Source of the DNA: CAVWDI01 sp963793095
Lineage (GTDB): Bacteria > Chloroflexota > Anaerolineae > Anaerolineales > UBA4823
Direction of reading: 5' to 3'
NCBI GenBank assembly: GCA_963793095.1
Contig: CAWBYY010000003.1
Span: 1-64,000, forward strand
DNA: 64,000 nt
Shown: positions 7,300 through 17,392 of the stretch, piece after piece
Position numbering within the stretch: position 1 is the first letter of the stretch
How the letters are laid out: every line of letters starts with the position of its first letter
The notes under the pieces: model-generated
Told to the model about the DNA's origin: nothing
What the model saw: only the letters and a program-made list of their open reading frames with translations
Database searches by the model: none
Position numbers and translations under genes: made by a program

Positions 7300-10071
7300 A
7301 TGGACAATAATTCTTATTTTAATCCGGGGGAATTTGAACCGAAGTGGCAGGCTAGATGGGCTGCGGACGGGCTGTATGAGGCGGACATCGACCCGAACAG
7401 GGAAAAATTCTACGCCCTGACCATGCTGCCGTACCCGTCGGGCGATCTGCACATGGGGCACTGGTACGCGATGGCGCCCTCGGATGCCAGGGCCAGGTTT
7501 TTCCGGATGCTGGGCTACAACGTGCTGTTCCCGATCGGGTTTGACTCCTTTGGTCTGCCGGCGGAGAACGCCGCGATCAAACGCGGTATCCATCCCAAGG
7601 AGTGGACTTACCTGAATATCGACCGGATGCGGGGACAACTGAGGAGCATGGGGACGATGTTCGACTGGCGCAGGGAAGCGGTCTCTTCGGATCCGAAATA
7701 TTACAAGTGGAGCCAGTGGTTTTTCAGCCAGCTGTTCAAGCACGGGCTGGCATACCGGAAGATGTCCCCGGTCGACTGGTGCCCGAACTGCAACACCACC
7801 CTGGCACGCGAACAGGTCTGGGGCGATGACCGGCACTGCGAACGGTGCGGCACGCCGGTGATCAAGAAAAACCTGAGACAGTGGTTTTTCAGAATTACGG
7901 ATTATGCCGAAGAACTGCTGGATTTCTCCGAGATTGACTGGCCGGAGCGGGTGAAAACGCTGCAGACAAACTGGATCGGCAAGTCCAGCGGGGCGGCGGT
8001 GGTTTTCAGGACCGAACAGGGTGACCCGCTGGAAGTATTCACAACCCGGCCGGACACATTGTGGGGGGCGACGTTTATGGTCCTGGCTCCCGAACACCCG
8101 CTGGTTAAGAAAATTACGACGGCGGAACAGCGGGAAGCGGTTGAGGAGTATGCCAGAAACGCAGTCCGGCAGACTGACATCCAGAGAGAATCAGCCGAGA
8201 AGGAAAAGACGGGCGTTTTTACGGGTGGGTATGCAATCAACCCGGTCAACGGGGAGAAAATCCCGGTCTGGATCGCCGATTATGTGCTGATGACTTACGG
8301 GACCGGGGCGATCATGGCGGTCCCGGGGCACGACTGGAGGGATTTTGAGTTCGCCTTAAAATTTGGGCTGCCGATCCTGCCGGTGATCGCCAATCCAAAC
8401 GGATTGACAAGATCCGCCGTAGGAGTTTCGGCGGTAAATGAACAATTTGTAAAAGACCTGGAGAAGCTCGGGATCCCCTTTGAACTGAAGGATACAGAGA
8501 TCCTGGTAGAAATCCCGCCGGAAAGACTGGGGGATTATGCCCAGCTTGTCCAGCAGGCGCTGCTGGCGGGCTGCCGGACGGAGATGGTCGGGTCGCGCTG
8601 GCTGTTCATTTTTCCAGACGAGACAATTGAATGGGACTCGCTAAAAAGCGAACAGGAGATCCTCAATAAATTAGCTTCATCTGACGGTTCAATCGGGAAC
8701 TACAAGTCGCTGATGGAGTACCTGTGGGAGCAGGAATATTACCGGGATGTCCTGTACCATGAGGAATACGGCGGCATGATCAACTCCGGGCAGTTCAGCG
8801 GGACCCCTGGTGAGAGGGCGGTTGAGGTGGTGACGGACTGGCTGGAAGCGGAGGGGATCGGGAAAAAGGCGGTCAATTACCGCATCCGGGACTGGTTGAT
8901 CTCGCGCCAGAGGTACTGGGGGGCGCCGATCCCGATTGTGTACTGCCCCGAACACGGAGAGGTGCCGGTGAAGGACGAGCAGCTGCCGGTGATGCTGCCG
9001 GAGGATGTCAAATGGCTGCCGACCGGTGAAAGCCCACTCAAACTGCACCCGACCTGGAAGTATACGACCTGCCCGGAATGCGGGGGACCGGCGGAGCGGG
9101 AGACGGACACCATGGACACCTTCATGTGCTCGTCCTGGTACCACCTGCGCTACCTGAGCCCGGATTATGACCAGGGACCTTTTGACCCGGATGAATACGA
9201 TTACTGGATGCCGGTTGATATCTATACCGGCGGGATCGAACACGCCACGATGCACCTGATCTACACCCGCTTTTTCCACAAAGCCGGGAGAGATATGGGA
9301 ATTATGAAGGGACCAGAACCGATGCTGCAGCTGAGGAACCAGGGGATTATCCTGGGCGAAGACGGCGAAAAAATGTCGAAGAGCCGCGCCAATACGGTCG
9401 CCCCGGACGAACTGGTCAGGAATTACGGGGCGGACACGGTGCGGGCATACCTGATGTTCTTCGCCCGCTGGGAACTGGGCGGTCCCTGGAACAGCAGCGG
9501 GATCGAAGGGACACACCGCTGGATCAGGCGGGTGTGGAACCTGTTCACCGAACCGGGTCCCAGTATGAGGACCGATCCCGGTCTATTACGAGAACTGCGG
9601 CGGAAAGTGCACCAGTGCCTGCGGAGCGTGACCCACGATTTCACCTCGTTTGAATTTAATACAATCATCTCGAGTCTGATGGAACTTCTGAATGAGATGG
9701 TTAAGGCGCGCGAGTCCGGGGTAGAAGGGACGCCGGAATGGGAGGAAGCGAAGGATATCTATTTGCGGATGCTTGCGCCGGTCGCCCCGCACATGGCGGA
9801 AGAACTGTGGGAGCGGGCCGGGAAGCCGTATTCCATCCACCAGCAGCCGTGGCCGCAGGTGGATGAAGAAGCCGCGGCGGAAGATCAGATAACCCTGGTG
9901 GTGCAGGTGAACGGAAAGGTAAGGGACAGGGTCGATGTGGCGGTTGATATCAGCCGGGAGAAGGCCGAAGAGCTCGCGCTGGAAAGCGAACTGGTCCAGA
10001 AATTTATCTCCGGCAAAAAAATCCGCAAGGTGATCTATGTGCCCGGCAGGCTGGTCAATATTGTGCTGTGA
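7300..10071 (+). CDS. leuS: Leucyl-tRNA synthetase
   Basis: This class I synthetase activates leucine and charges tRNA-Leu; it also has a CP1 editing domain that hydrolyses mischarged tRNA. The 923-residue length is slightly above the common bacterial size. HIGH appears as HMGH at 51-54 and KMSKS at 691-695. A first zinc module has Cys pairs at 161/164 and 180/183, and a second CPEC...C cluster lies near residue 590. A threonine/aspartate-rich editing region (TTRPDTLWGATF) lies near 250. The C-terminal anticodon and tRNA-binding region is intact. The gene follows ilvE by 36 nt and should be controlled by the same leucine T-box. Its antisense open frames are by-products of high GC. Confidence 0.97.
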   Translation: MDNNSYFNPGEFEPKWQARWAADGLYEADIDPNREKFYALTMLPYPSGDLHMGHWYAMAPSDARARFFRMLGYNVLFPIGFDSFGLPAENAAIKRGIHPKEWTYLNIDRMRGQLRSMGTMFDWRREAVSSDPKYYKWSQWFFSQLFKHGLAYRKMSPVDWCPNCNTTLAREQVWGDDRHCERCGTPVIKKNLRQWFFRITDYAEELLDFSEIDWPERVKTLQTNWIGKSSGAAVVFRTEQGDPLEVFTTRPDTLWGATFMVLAPEHPLVKKITTAEQREAVEEYARNAVRQTDIQRESAEKEKTGVFTGGYAINPVNGEKIPVWIADYVLMTYGTGAIMAVPGHDWRDFEFALKFGLPILPVIANPNGLTRSAVGVSAVNEQFVKDLEKLGIPFELKDTEILVEIPPERLGDYAQLVQQALLAGCRTEMVGSRWLFIFPDETIEWDSLKSEQEILNKLASSDGSIGNYKSLMEYLWEQEYYRDVLYHEEYGGMINSGQFSGTPGERAVEVVTDWLEAEGIGKKAVNYRIRDWLISRQRYWGAPIPIVYCPEHGEVPVKDEQLPVMLPEDVKWLPTGESPLKLHPTWKYTTCPECGGPAERETDTMDTFMCSSWYHLRYLSPDYDQGPFDPDEYDYWMPVDIYTGGIEHATMHLIYTRFFHKAGRDMGIMKGPEPMLQLRNQGIILGEDGEKMSKSRANTVAPDELVRNYGADTVRAYLMFFARWELGGPWNSSGIEGTHRWIRRVWNLFTEPGPSMRTDPGLLRELRRKVHQCLRSVTHDFTSFEFNTIISSLMELLNEMVKARESGVEGTPEWEEAKDIYLRMLAPVAPHMAEELWERAGKPYSIHQQPWPQVDEEAAAEDQITLVVQVNGKVRDRVDVAVDISREKAEELALESELVQKFISGKKIRKVIYVPGRLVNIVL

Positions 10072-10125
10072 CAGAATGGTCAGAATTACCCGCGAAAAAA
10101 TTTTCAACCAGAAGGAGAAGCGAAG

Positions 10126-10512
10126 ATGGCTAAAAAGGAAGTAATCACATCCCAGAATGCGCCAAAGGCGATTGGACCCTATTCGGTGGGGATAAAATCG
10201 GGGCAGTTTGTATTCGCCTCCGGACAGCTGGGGATAGACCCAAAAACCGGCGAGATTGTGCAGGGAGGCATCCAGGCTGAGACAAGGCAGGCATTAAAGA
10301 ACCTGGGGGCTGTCCTGGCGGAGGCGGGTTTGTCGATGGAGAATATCGTAAAAACCACAGTATTCCTGAACGATATCAAAAATTTTACCCAGATGAATGA
10401 AGTCTATGCAGAATTTTTCAGCGGGAATTACCCGGCCCGGTCGGCAGTGCAGGCGGCCGCGCTTCCAAAAGGCGGGCTGGTGGAGATTGAAGCCATCGCG
10501 GCAGCCGATTAG
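10126..10512 (+). CDS. ridA: RidA family 2-iminobutanoate/2-iminopropanoate deaminase
   Basis: RidA hydrolyses reactive enamine/imine intermediates released by PLP enzymes such as threonine dehydratase, protecting branched-chain pathways. The 128-residue protein has the standard length, the IGPYSVGIKSGQFVFASGQ N-terminal signature, and Arg105 in the YPARSAVQ motif that binds the substrate carboxylate. AAGGAGAAG precedes the ATG. Its place 54 nt after leuS and near ilvE fits a role alongside branched-chain amino acid metabolism. Whether it is read from the same promoter cannot be decided. The following 174 nt before the next gene show nothing else I can support. Confidence 0.93.
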   Translation: MAKKEVITSQNAPKAIGPYSVGIKSGQFVFASGQLGIDPKTGEIVQGGIQAETRQALKNLGAVLAEAGLSMENIVKTTVFLNDIKNFTQMNEVYAEFFSGNYPARSAVQAAALPKGGLVEIEAIAAAD

Positions 10513-10686
10513 TTTTTGGGCAGTTTCTCAATACAGGCTAAATCAATACCGGAGTAAAGCGGCGACTGGCAGGGCAGCGGCTTGGGGTTAGACAGAAAAA
10601 GAGAACGCTTTCGCAGGACAGGAAACCGGACCAGGTCCGCTAAAATCACGGACTGAGAATTGCAACCCGCGGTTATTAATTCAATT

Positions 10687-11707
10687 ATGATCGAAAACAA
10701 GCCGCCGACCGTTTCAATCATTGTGCCGTGTTTTAATGAAGAGGGGACGATCGCTCTTTTGCTGGAGTGCAATTAAACAGCAGACATACCCTGCCTCAAA
10801 AATTGAAACCCTGATTGCTGACGGAAAATCAACAGACCGGACGGTGGAAGCGATTGAGGCATTCAGAGCTTCGAATCCCGGCATGGCGGTCAGGATTATT
10901 GAAAACCCAAAGAGGGTGATCCCGGCTGGATTAAACCTGGGGATCAAATCGGCCGGAGGCGAGATTATCGTGCGACTGGACGCCCATTCAATTCCAGACC
11001 GGGATTATATAGCGAACTGTGTGGCGGACCTGGAGAGCGGCAAAGGGGATAATGTGGGCGGGGTCTGGGTTATCAAACCAAGAAATAATTCATGGCAGGC
11101 CCGCTCGATCGCAGCCGCAGCGTCCCATAAATTGGGGATTGGGGACGCAAGCTACCGCTACACGGACCAGGCCCAGGTCGTTGATACGGTGCCATTCGGA
11201 GCTTATTACAAATCCGTATTCGAAAAGAGCGGCTTTTTTGATGAATCCTTGCATACGAACGAGGACTATGAATTCAATGCCAGACTGCGCCAGAGTGGGG
11301 GCAGGATCTGGCTGGACCCAAAAATTAAGTCAGTGTATTTTGCGAGACCGTCATTTCAGGCGCTGGCAAAGCAGTACTGGCGCTATGGTTACTGGAAAGC
11401 GCAGATGCTGAAGAGATTTCCCGAGACCATAAAATGGCGCCAGGCTCTGCCGCCGCTTTTCGTGGCCAGCCTGGTTGCCCTGGCGGCGCTTTCGATCTGG
11501 TATCGCCCGGCCCGAACCCTGCTGCTGCTGGAAATTGGTTTGTATTTTTCAATCCTGATCATAAGTGGAATAATAGTGGGATGGAAAAAGAGAGACCCGG
11601 GGTACATCCCCGGGATCCCGATTTCAATCGCGACCATGCATATCTGCTGGGGCTGCGCATTTATCTGGGGTTTGTTGAAGCCGCCAGGAAAAGGAAAAAC
11701 AGCCTGA
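10687..11707 (+). CDS. ExoA-like family 2 glycosyltransferase, frameshifted near 10768
   Basis: Reading from ATG 10687 gives VSIIVPCFNEEGTI, the nucleotide-binding start of a GT2 enzyme. The frame is then lost at 10768 by one extra base (GAG-T-GCA) and resumes as a 339-residue protein. Later motifs are DGKSTDRT, VRLDAHSIPD (a DxH in place of the usual DxD) and NEDYEFN. Two hydrophobic segments at the C-terminus suggest a membrane-anchored transferase acting at the cytoplasmic face. The succinoglycan ExoA type is the closest match I recall. It opens a polysaccharide block with the sugar-phosphate transferase and dehydratase downstream. Because the rest is clean and conserved, a sequence error is more likely than true decay. 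Confidence 0.8.
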
Positions 11708-11759
11708 TTATGGCAATTGATCGGTTAGAATCTGGTAAAGAACGGGCTGAAGAAAACAA

Positions 11760-13199
11760 ATGAATGTTGAGAAGAATAGTTTCCAGGTTTCAAATATGTT
11801 GAAGCTGAGGATAAGCGAAAGGCGAGCAGTGCTTATCCTGGGAGATTTTATAATGGCGTGCACTGCATTGTTAATCTCCCTTTATTTGTGGGCCGCAAGC
11901 GAACGCTTCTTAGGATTTTCAACCGAATTTTTCCAGAGGAGAATCCCCGGTTGGTTTTTTATCCTGCCATTTTTATGGATTATTCTGATGATCGAGCTGT
12001 ATGATGTCAATAAAGCCGGTGATTGGAATACTACTATTCGTGGGATCTTGATGGCTGGTTTTATAGGCCTGCTGCTGTATTTGATCCTGTACGTTTATTA
12101 TGTTGATCCACCCAGGTCCCTGCTGCCCAGGAGAAGCGTGGCAGTGTTCCTGGCGATTGTGGTCATTCTGACAATTATCTGGAGGACGCTGTATATCAGG
12201 ATATTCCATACCCAGAGATTTTTGCGGCAGGTTTTGCTGGTTGGGGGTGGGAAATCCTGCAGGCTGATACTCCAGGCAATAAACAGCCTCAAATCGAAAC
12301 CTTTTATCGTGCTGGGAGTAATTGATGATGACCCAAATAAGACAGGCGTATTTATTGAGGGTTACCAGGTTTTAGGTAAAGGGGAAAATCTATTCCAGCT
12401 TGTAAACCAGCTGCAGGCGACGGATATTATTGTAGCGATCAGCGGTGAAATTAAGGGGGATACCTTTCAATCGCTGTTAGATTTGCAGGAAATGGGAGTT
12501 GAAATCACGAGGATGCCGGTTGTTTACGAGGATTTACTGGGAAGAGTACCAATCCAGACACTGGAGGCGAACTGGATTTTAAAGTCTTTCCTTGATGAAG
12601 TGAGGGTGAGCATTTTTTATACAATTGGAAAGAGACTGGTTGACCTGTTTGGGGGCTTTTTAGGGGCGTTTTTAATGGTCCTTGTGCTGCCGTTTGTTGC
12701 GGCTGGCATAATAATAGACGACGGTTTGCCAATATTTTACCGGCAGGTCCGGTCGGGAAAGAGCGGCAGACAGTACCAGATAATCAAATTCAGGACAATG
12801 AAACGGGATGCCGAAGCAGACGGCCAGGCAAGATGGGCGGTGGAAGATGACCAGAGAAACACCCGGGTTGGAGGCTTCCTCAGGAAGACCCATTTAGATG
12901 AACTGCCGCAATTCATCAATGTCTTGCGTGGGGATATGAGCCTGGTGGGACCGTGGGCGGAAAGGCCAGCATTGATTGAATTGTTCCAGGCGCAGATCCC
13001 ATTCTACAGGGCGAGGCTGCTGGTCAAACCGGGAATTACTGGTTGGGCGCAAATCAATTTTGGATACGCATCTACAGTTGAAGAAACAATGTTGAAACTC
13101 GAATTTGACCTTTTTTATATCAAACATAGAAATTTGATCATGGATTTGATCATACTCCTGCGGACACCCGCGACAGTCCTGGGTTTCAGAGGCAGGTAA
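11760..13199 (+). CDS. Exopolysaccharide polyprenyl-phosphate sugar-1-phosphate transferase (WbaP/WcaJ type)
   Basis: Enzymes of this family transfer a sugar-1-phosphate from a UDP-sugar to undecaprenyl phosphate, starting assembly of an exopolysaccharide or O-antigen repeat unit. The 479-residue protein has about four N-terminal membrane helices (residues 20-130), a Rossmann-like central domain (VLLVGGGKSC near 160), a further membrane hairpin near 300, and the C-terminal bacterial sugar transferase domain. Conserved C-terminal blocks are FYRQVRSGKSG, IIKFRTMKRDAE, LRKTHLDELPQFINVLRGDM, SLVGPWAERP and KPGITGWAQINFGY. The next gene starts one base after its stop. Which sugar is transferred cannot be told from sequence. 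Confidence 0.9.
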   Translation: MNVEKNSFQVSNMLKLRISERRAVLILGDFIMACTALLISLYLWAASERFLGFSTEFFQRRIPGWFFILPFLWIILMIELYDVNKAGDWNTTIRGILMAGFIGLLLYLILYVYYVDPPRSLLPRRSVAVFLAIVVILTIIWRTLYIRIFHTQRFLRQVLLVGGGKSCRLILQAINSLKSKPFIVLGVIDDDPNKTGVFIEGYQVLGKGENLFQLVNQLQATDIIVAISGEIKGDTFQSLLDLQEMGVEITRMPVVYEDLLGRVPIQTLEANWILKSFLDEVRVSIFYTIGKRLVDLFGGFLGAFLMVLVLPFVAAGIIIDDGLPIFYRQVRSGKSGRQYQIIKFRTMKRDAEADGQARWAVEDDQRNTRVGGFLRKTHLDELPQFINVLRGDMSLVGPWAERPALIELFQAQIPFYRARLLVKPGITGWAQINFGYASTVEETMLKLEFDLFYIKHRNLIMDLIILLRTPATVLGFRGR

Positions 13200-13200
13200 G

Positions 13201-15088
13201 ATGAAACCGCGTTTGTTCCTTCGCAATAGAATAATGCTGCTTGGGGATCTTATTATTATTGTGATCTCGGCGCTGGGAAGTTTTGCGCTCAGGACAGACC
13301 TGGGGCCGTTATTTAATTTTTATCTCACCCAGGCGTTGTGGCTGGTGGCGATTGCCTTAATGGTGAAACCGCTGGTTTATTATTTTTACGGTCTGTACCG
13401 CCGGATGTGGATCTATGCCAGCACCAGAGAACTGCGGTTAATTGTCGCGGCGGTTTCGACGGCTTCTGTGATTATTTCCCTGGTAATCGTGATACTGCGA
13501 GCAGTGGAGATCCTGCCGTTTTTCCCTCGCAGCACACTCCTGATAGATTGGCTCCTTTCTTTAGTGCTTGTGGGTGGTTTCAGGTTCGCCTTAAGAATCT
13601 TAAACGAAACCCAACAGGTTACGGTGGTTCCCCAGAAAGGGACCAGGCGGGTGCTGGTTGTCGGGGCGGGGGATGCCGGCGCCCTGGTTGTGAGGGAGAT
13701 GCAGAAAAATACGCAACTGGGGTTAAAACCAGTCTGTTTCCTGGATGACGACCCAACCAAACTCAAGCAGCAAATACACGGCATCCCGGTACTGGGCGAT
13801 CTGGGCGACCTGACCAGATTGGTTGTAATAAAAGGGATCCACGAAGTAATCATTGCGATCCCCAGCGCTGCCCGGTAATGTGATCCGGCAGGTGGCGGAT
13901 GGATGCCGGGCGATGGGGATCCCATTCCGGACGATGCCGGGGATGTATGAACTGATCGGGGGGAAGGTAAATGTAAGCCGCCTGAGGGAGGTGGACATTT
14001 CTGACCTGCTCAGGCGCGAACCGGCCAGGATTGATGACAGGTTGATAGGCGCCAGCCTGGGCGGTAAACGGGTACTGGTGACGGGCGCTGGAGGTTCAAT
14101 TGGAATTGAATTATGCCGGCAGATAGCCCGCTGGGGACCGTCGTCCCTGATTATGCTGGGGCACGGCGAAAACAGTATTTTTGAGACGCTGCTTGAAATG
14201 GAGGAAAACTATCCTACCCTGCCGCAGCATGCGGTTATTGCGGATATCCGCGACACAGACAGGCTCAGCGCCGTGTTCGACAATCTGCGCCCGCAGGTTT
14301 TATTTCACACCGCTGCCCACAAGCATGTGCCTCTGATGGAGGTAAACGTTGAAGAAGCGGTATTAAATAATATCCTTGGAACCCGAAATGTGGTCGAAGC
14401 TTCGTTAAATTACGATGTGGAGAGAATGGTATTGATATCCTCGGATAAGGCTATCCGACCTTCCAGCATTTACGGAGCGGCGAAAAGACTATCCGAGTTG
14501 ATTGTGATTGACGCAGCCCAGAAATCCGGCTGCCAGTTCTCGGTTGTGCGCTTTGGAAATGTGCTTGGAAGCCGTGGTAGTGTTGTTCCCCTATTTAAAC
14601 GCCAGATATCCCGGGGGGGACCAATTACGATTACACATCCCGATATGAAAAGATATTTTATGACAATACCGGAGGCGGTCTACCTTGTTTTACAGGCTTC
14701 ATCAATGGGGAAAGGCGGGGAAGTATTTGTATTAAAGATGGGCGAACAGGTCAGGATCCTGGACTTGGCTGAAGACCTGATACGGCTCTCAGGCCTGGAA
14801 CCCGGGAAGGACATCGATATCGTTTTTACCGGAATAAGACCCGGAGAGAAGCTCAGCGAGGAATTGTGGGATAAGTGGGCGACCTATGAACCGACATCAC
14901 ATCCCGATATAGTTTTGCTTGCTGAAGAGGATTTACTGACCGGTCCAGAATTGGAACAGGTAGTTGATGAGCTGGTTCACCTTGCAAGGGAGGGGGACCC
15001 GCAGGCTATTATCAGCATTCTGGATGAATGTATACCTGGAGCCGCAGTCAGTAGCACGCCTCCGCCGGATCTTACCTCTGTGGTCTGA
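13201..15088 (+). CDS. PglF/CapD/WbpM-like nucleotide-sugar 4,6-dehydratase/epimerase, frameshifted near 13870
   Basis: Two frames join into about 628 residues after removal of one base at 13870, where the reading passes from VIIAIPSA into PGNVIRQVADG. The N-terminus has four membrane helices and a Rossmann domain (VLVVGAGDAGALVV). The C-terminal half is an extended short-chain dehydrogenase with VLVTGAGGSIGIELCRQI as the NAD(P) site and SSDKAIRPSSIYGAAKR as the catalytic strand. Here Tyr-x3-Lys is present, whereas many relatives have Met in place of Tyr. Such enzymes make UDP-4-keto-6-deoxy-hexosamines for glycans. It starts one base after the sugar-phosphate transferase, so the two are translationally linked. 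The break is probably a base-level error. Confidence 0.83.
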
Positions 15089-15109
15089 ACAATTTCAAAT
15101 TAAATCAAA

Positions 15110-16174
15110 ATGCCGATTGTTAGTTTAGCTGAATGGGATGCGTTTATTCATGAACATCCGGGTTCACATATTTTGCAGACAGGTCAATGGGGGGAGTTAA
15201 AATCCAATTTTGGCTGGGAAACTCACAGGCTTATTCACGACATAAATTCTGGATTGGAAAGCGCTCAGATTGGCGCCCAGATTTTATTCCGGCCGTTTTT
15301 ATCAGGGTGGTCAGTCGGGTATATACCCAAAGGCCCTGTGGGAGGACCCGGGATAAATTTCTTTGAGATTCGTTGTAAAAATTTCTGGGGGGAGATTGAT
15401 CAAATTAGCCGGAATAGAAGAACTGCGTTCTTAATCGTTGAACCAGATGACAAACCAGACAAAGGTTCAAATACAAATAAAAAACAGGATGGAGAAAACG
15501 TCATCCCGGATGGATTTCAACCCGGGTTGTTGAATGTGCAGCCCAAACAATCCATCATTATAAATATCAACAGAAGCGATGAAGAAATTATGGGGGCTAT
15601 GAAGCAGAAGACACGCTACAATATCCGCCTTGCCGAGAAACAAGAAGTACTCGTTACGACGGGTGATGATCTCGGCTCATTTTATTCCTTAATGGTCCAG
15701 ACCGGGGATAGAGACGGGTTTGGAGTCCACAGCGAGCGTTATTACAGACTGGCATACGAATTATTCCACCCTTCATTAAAGTGCGAATTGTTCTTCGCCA
15801 GGTATATGGACGAATTGATCGGGGCAATAATGGTATTTGCAAATGACAGCCGGGCCTGGTATTTTTACGGCGCATCATCGAACGCGCATCGCCAGCGGAT
15901 GCCCAATTACCTGCTCCAGTGGCGGGCAATCCAATGGGCGCGGGAGCGCGGCTGCTTGTATTATGACCTCTGGGGCATCCCGGACGAGAGCATGGAGAAG
16001 CTGGAAAGTGAATTTCCCGATAGATCTGATGGACTGTGGGGGGTATACAGATTTAAGAGAGGTTTTGGGGGGCAAATTCAGCGTTCATCAGGGCCCTGGG
16101 ACCGGGTTTACTCACCGGTTTTATATAGATTATTTAGATACTACACCAGATTGCGCAGGCTTTCATTATCCTGA
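15110..16174 (+). CDS. FemAB/FmhB-type peptidyltransferase, copy 1
   Basis: FemABX enzymes add amino acids from aminoacyl-tRNA to the third-position side chain of lipid II, building peptidoglycan cross-bridges; some relatives act on other acceptors. The 354-residue protein shows the family start (HILQTGQWGELKSNFGWE), two GNAT-like halves, the MKQKTRYNIRLA block near residue 164, MPNYLLQWRAIQWA and YYDLWGIPDE. No clear Shine-Dalgarno is visible before the ATG. The next gene is a second copy with the same architecture. The pair sits after glycan genes in the same direction, with murE and uppP elsewhere in the window. Substrate amino acid unknown. Confidence 0.85.
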   Translation: MPIVSLAEWDAFIHEHPGSHILQTGQWGELKSNFGWETHRLIHDINSGLESAQIGAQILFRPFLSGWSVGYIPKGPVGGPGINFFEIRCKNFWGEIDQISRNRRTAFLIVEPDDKPDKGSNTNKKQDGENVIPDGFQPGLLNVQPKQSIIININRSDEEIMGAMKQKTRYNIRLAEKQEVLVTTGDDLGSFYSLMVQTGDRDGFGVHSERYYRLAYELFHPSLKCELFFARYMDELIGAIMVFANDSRAWYFYGASSNAHRQRMPNYLLQWRAIQWARERGCLYYDLWGIPDESMEKLESEFPDRSDGLWGVYRFKRGFGGQIQRSSGPWDRVYSPVLYRLFRYYTRLRRLSLS

Positions 16175-16216
16175 AAAACATAATCCAACAAGAGGAGAGA
16201 ATAACTGGAATCCGGC

Positions 16217-17335
16217 ATGCAATTAAATTCGGATATAAAGCCACAGGATTGGAACACAACCCTGAGCACTTTTAAAAGCGCCCATATTCTGCAAACCTGG
16301 GAATGGGGCCAGGTAAAATCCAAGTACGGCTGGCAGCCATTTTATAAATTGTGGGTTGGCGAAAAAAATGAACCGCTTGCGGCTGGTCTGATATTGGAAA
16401 GGACATTATCAATAATCGGCGGTTTTCCGCGGCTGCGGATTTTATATGTACCCAAAGGGCCGGTCCTGGACTGGGAAAATGAAAAAATAAGCCGTAAGGT
16501 CCTGGAGCAGCTTGTAAGATTTGGAAGGGAGCGCAATGCGGTCTTTATAAAAATTGACCCCGATGTTGAGCTTGGTTCTGGTGTTCCGGGTGCTTCACAA
16601 AATCAGGAAGTTTATAAAGGAGAAACCACTGCGGCAGTTTTGAGAGAACTCGGGTGGGTTTTTTCGAAAGAGCAAATCCAATTTAAAAACTCGGTTGTAA
16701 TAAATCTCCAATCCGGCTTGGAGGATTTGCTGAAGAATATGAAACAAAAAACCCGCTACAACATTCGTTTGGCCGCCCGAAAAGGGGTTGTTATTCGGGA
16801 AGGAGCGGAAAACGATTTTTCATTATTATTTAAAATGTACTCGGAAACTGCAGCAAGAGATGGATTTGTTATTAGGGAATTTAACTACTATAAGGAACTG
16901 TGGACGATTTTCTGCAAGCGAAATATGGCGGTTCCGTTAATTGCTGAATTTGAAGGCATCCCACTGGCAGGATTATTTTTATTTTATTTCGACAGGAAAG
17001 CCTGGTTTTTGTTTGGCATGTCGAGCGATGCGTACAGAGAAAAAATGCCAAATTACATTCTTCAGTGGGCGGCTATCAGCAAAGCGAAAGCCCTGGGCTG
17101 CCAGGAATACGATTTTTGGGGCGCGCCTGATGAGTTCAAACCTGATGATCCCATGTGGGGTGTTTATAAATTTAAGTCTGGATTCGGCGGCCAGGTTGTG
17201 GGTTGGGTTGGCGCCTGGGATTATGTATTCCGCCCGACTTATTACCAGCTTTATACAAATTTTATTCCGCTGGTATTGGATCTTATGCGGAAGAGAAGCA
17301 CTGCTCGCAATAAACGGGCAATCAGCCAATTTTAA
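16217..17335 (+). CDS. FemAB/FmhB-type peptidyltransferase, copy 2
   Basis: This 372-residue tandem paralogue of the preceding gene keeps the same blocks in the same order: HILQTWEWGQVKSKYGW at the N-terminus, MKQKTRYNIRLA near residue 175, MPNYILQWAAISKA and YDFWGAPDEF. Divergence elsewhere is large, so the duplication is old. In known systems sequential FemABX paralogues add successive residues of one bridge, so two copies suggest a bridge of at least two additions or two different acceptors; this is inference. The spacing of 42 nt to copy 1 suggests one transcript. No membrane segment is seen, as expected for enzymes working at the inner face on lipid II. Confidence 0.87.
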   Translation: MQLNSDIKPQDWNTTLSTFKSAHILQTWEWGQVKSKYGWQPFYKLWVGEKNEPLAAGLILERTLSIIGGFPRLRILYVPKGPVLDWENEKISRKVLEQLVRFGRERNAVFIKIDPDVELGSGVPGASQNQEVYKGETTAAVLRELGWVFSKEQIQFKNSVVINLQSGLEDLLKNMKQKTRYNIRLAARKGVVIREGAENDFSLLFKMYSETAARDGFVIREFNYYKELWTIFCKRNMAVPLIAEFEGIPLAGLFLFYFDRKAWFLFGMSSDAYREKMPNYILQWAAISKAKALGCQEYDFWGAPDEFKPDDPMWGVYKFKSGFGGQVVGWVGAWDYVFRPTYYQLYTNFIPLVLDLMRKRSTARNKRAISQF

Positions 17336-17392
17336 TAAGTAAAAAAAGGTATATACAGATTTCAGCAAGGGTTTCAGCCATAAGGGAAATAA

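Noticed and set aside
7297..10107. Several long antisense frames over leuS
   Set aside because: High GC gives long shadow frames; leuS on the other strand is unambiguous.
11434..11763. Plus-strand frame overlapping the GT2 end
   Set aside because: Out-of-frame shadow of the glycosyltransferase; composition is that of a non-coding frame.
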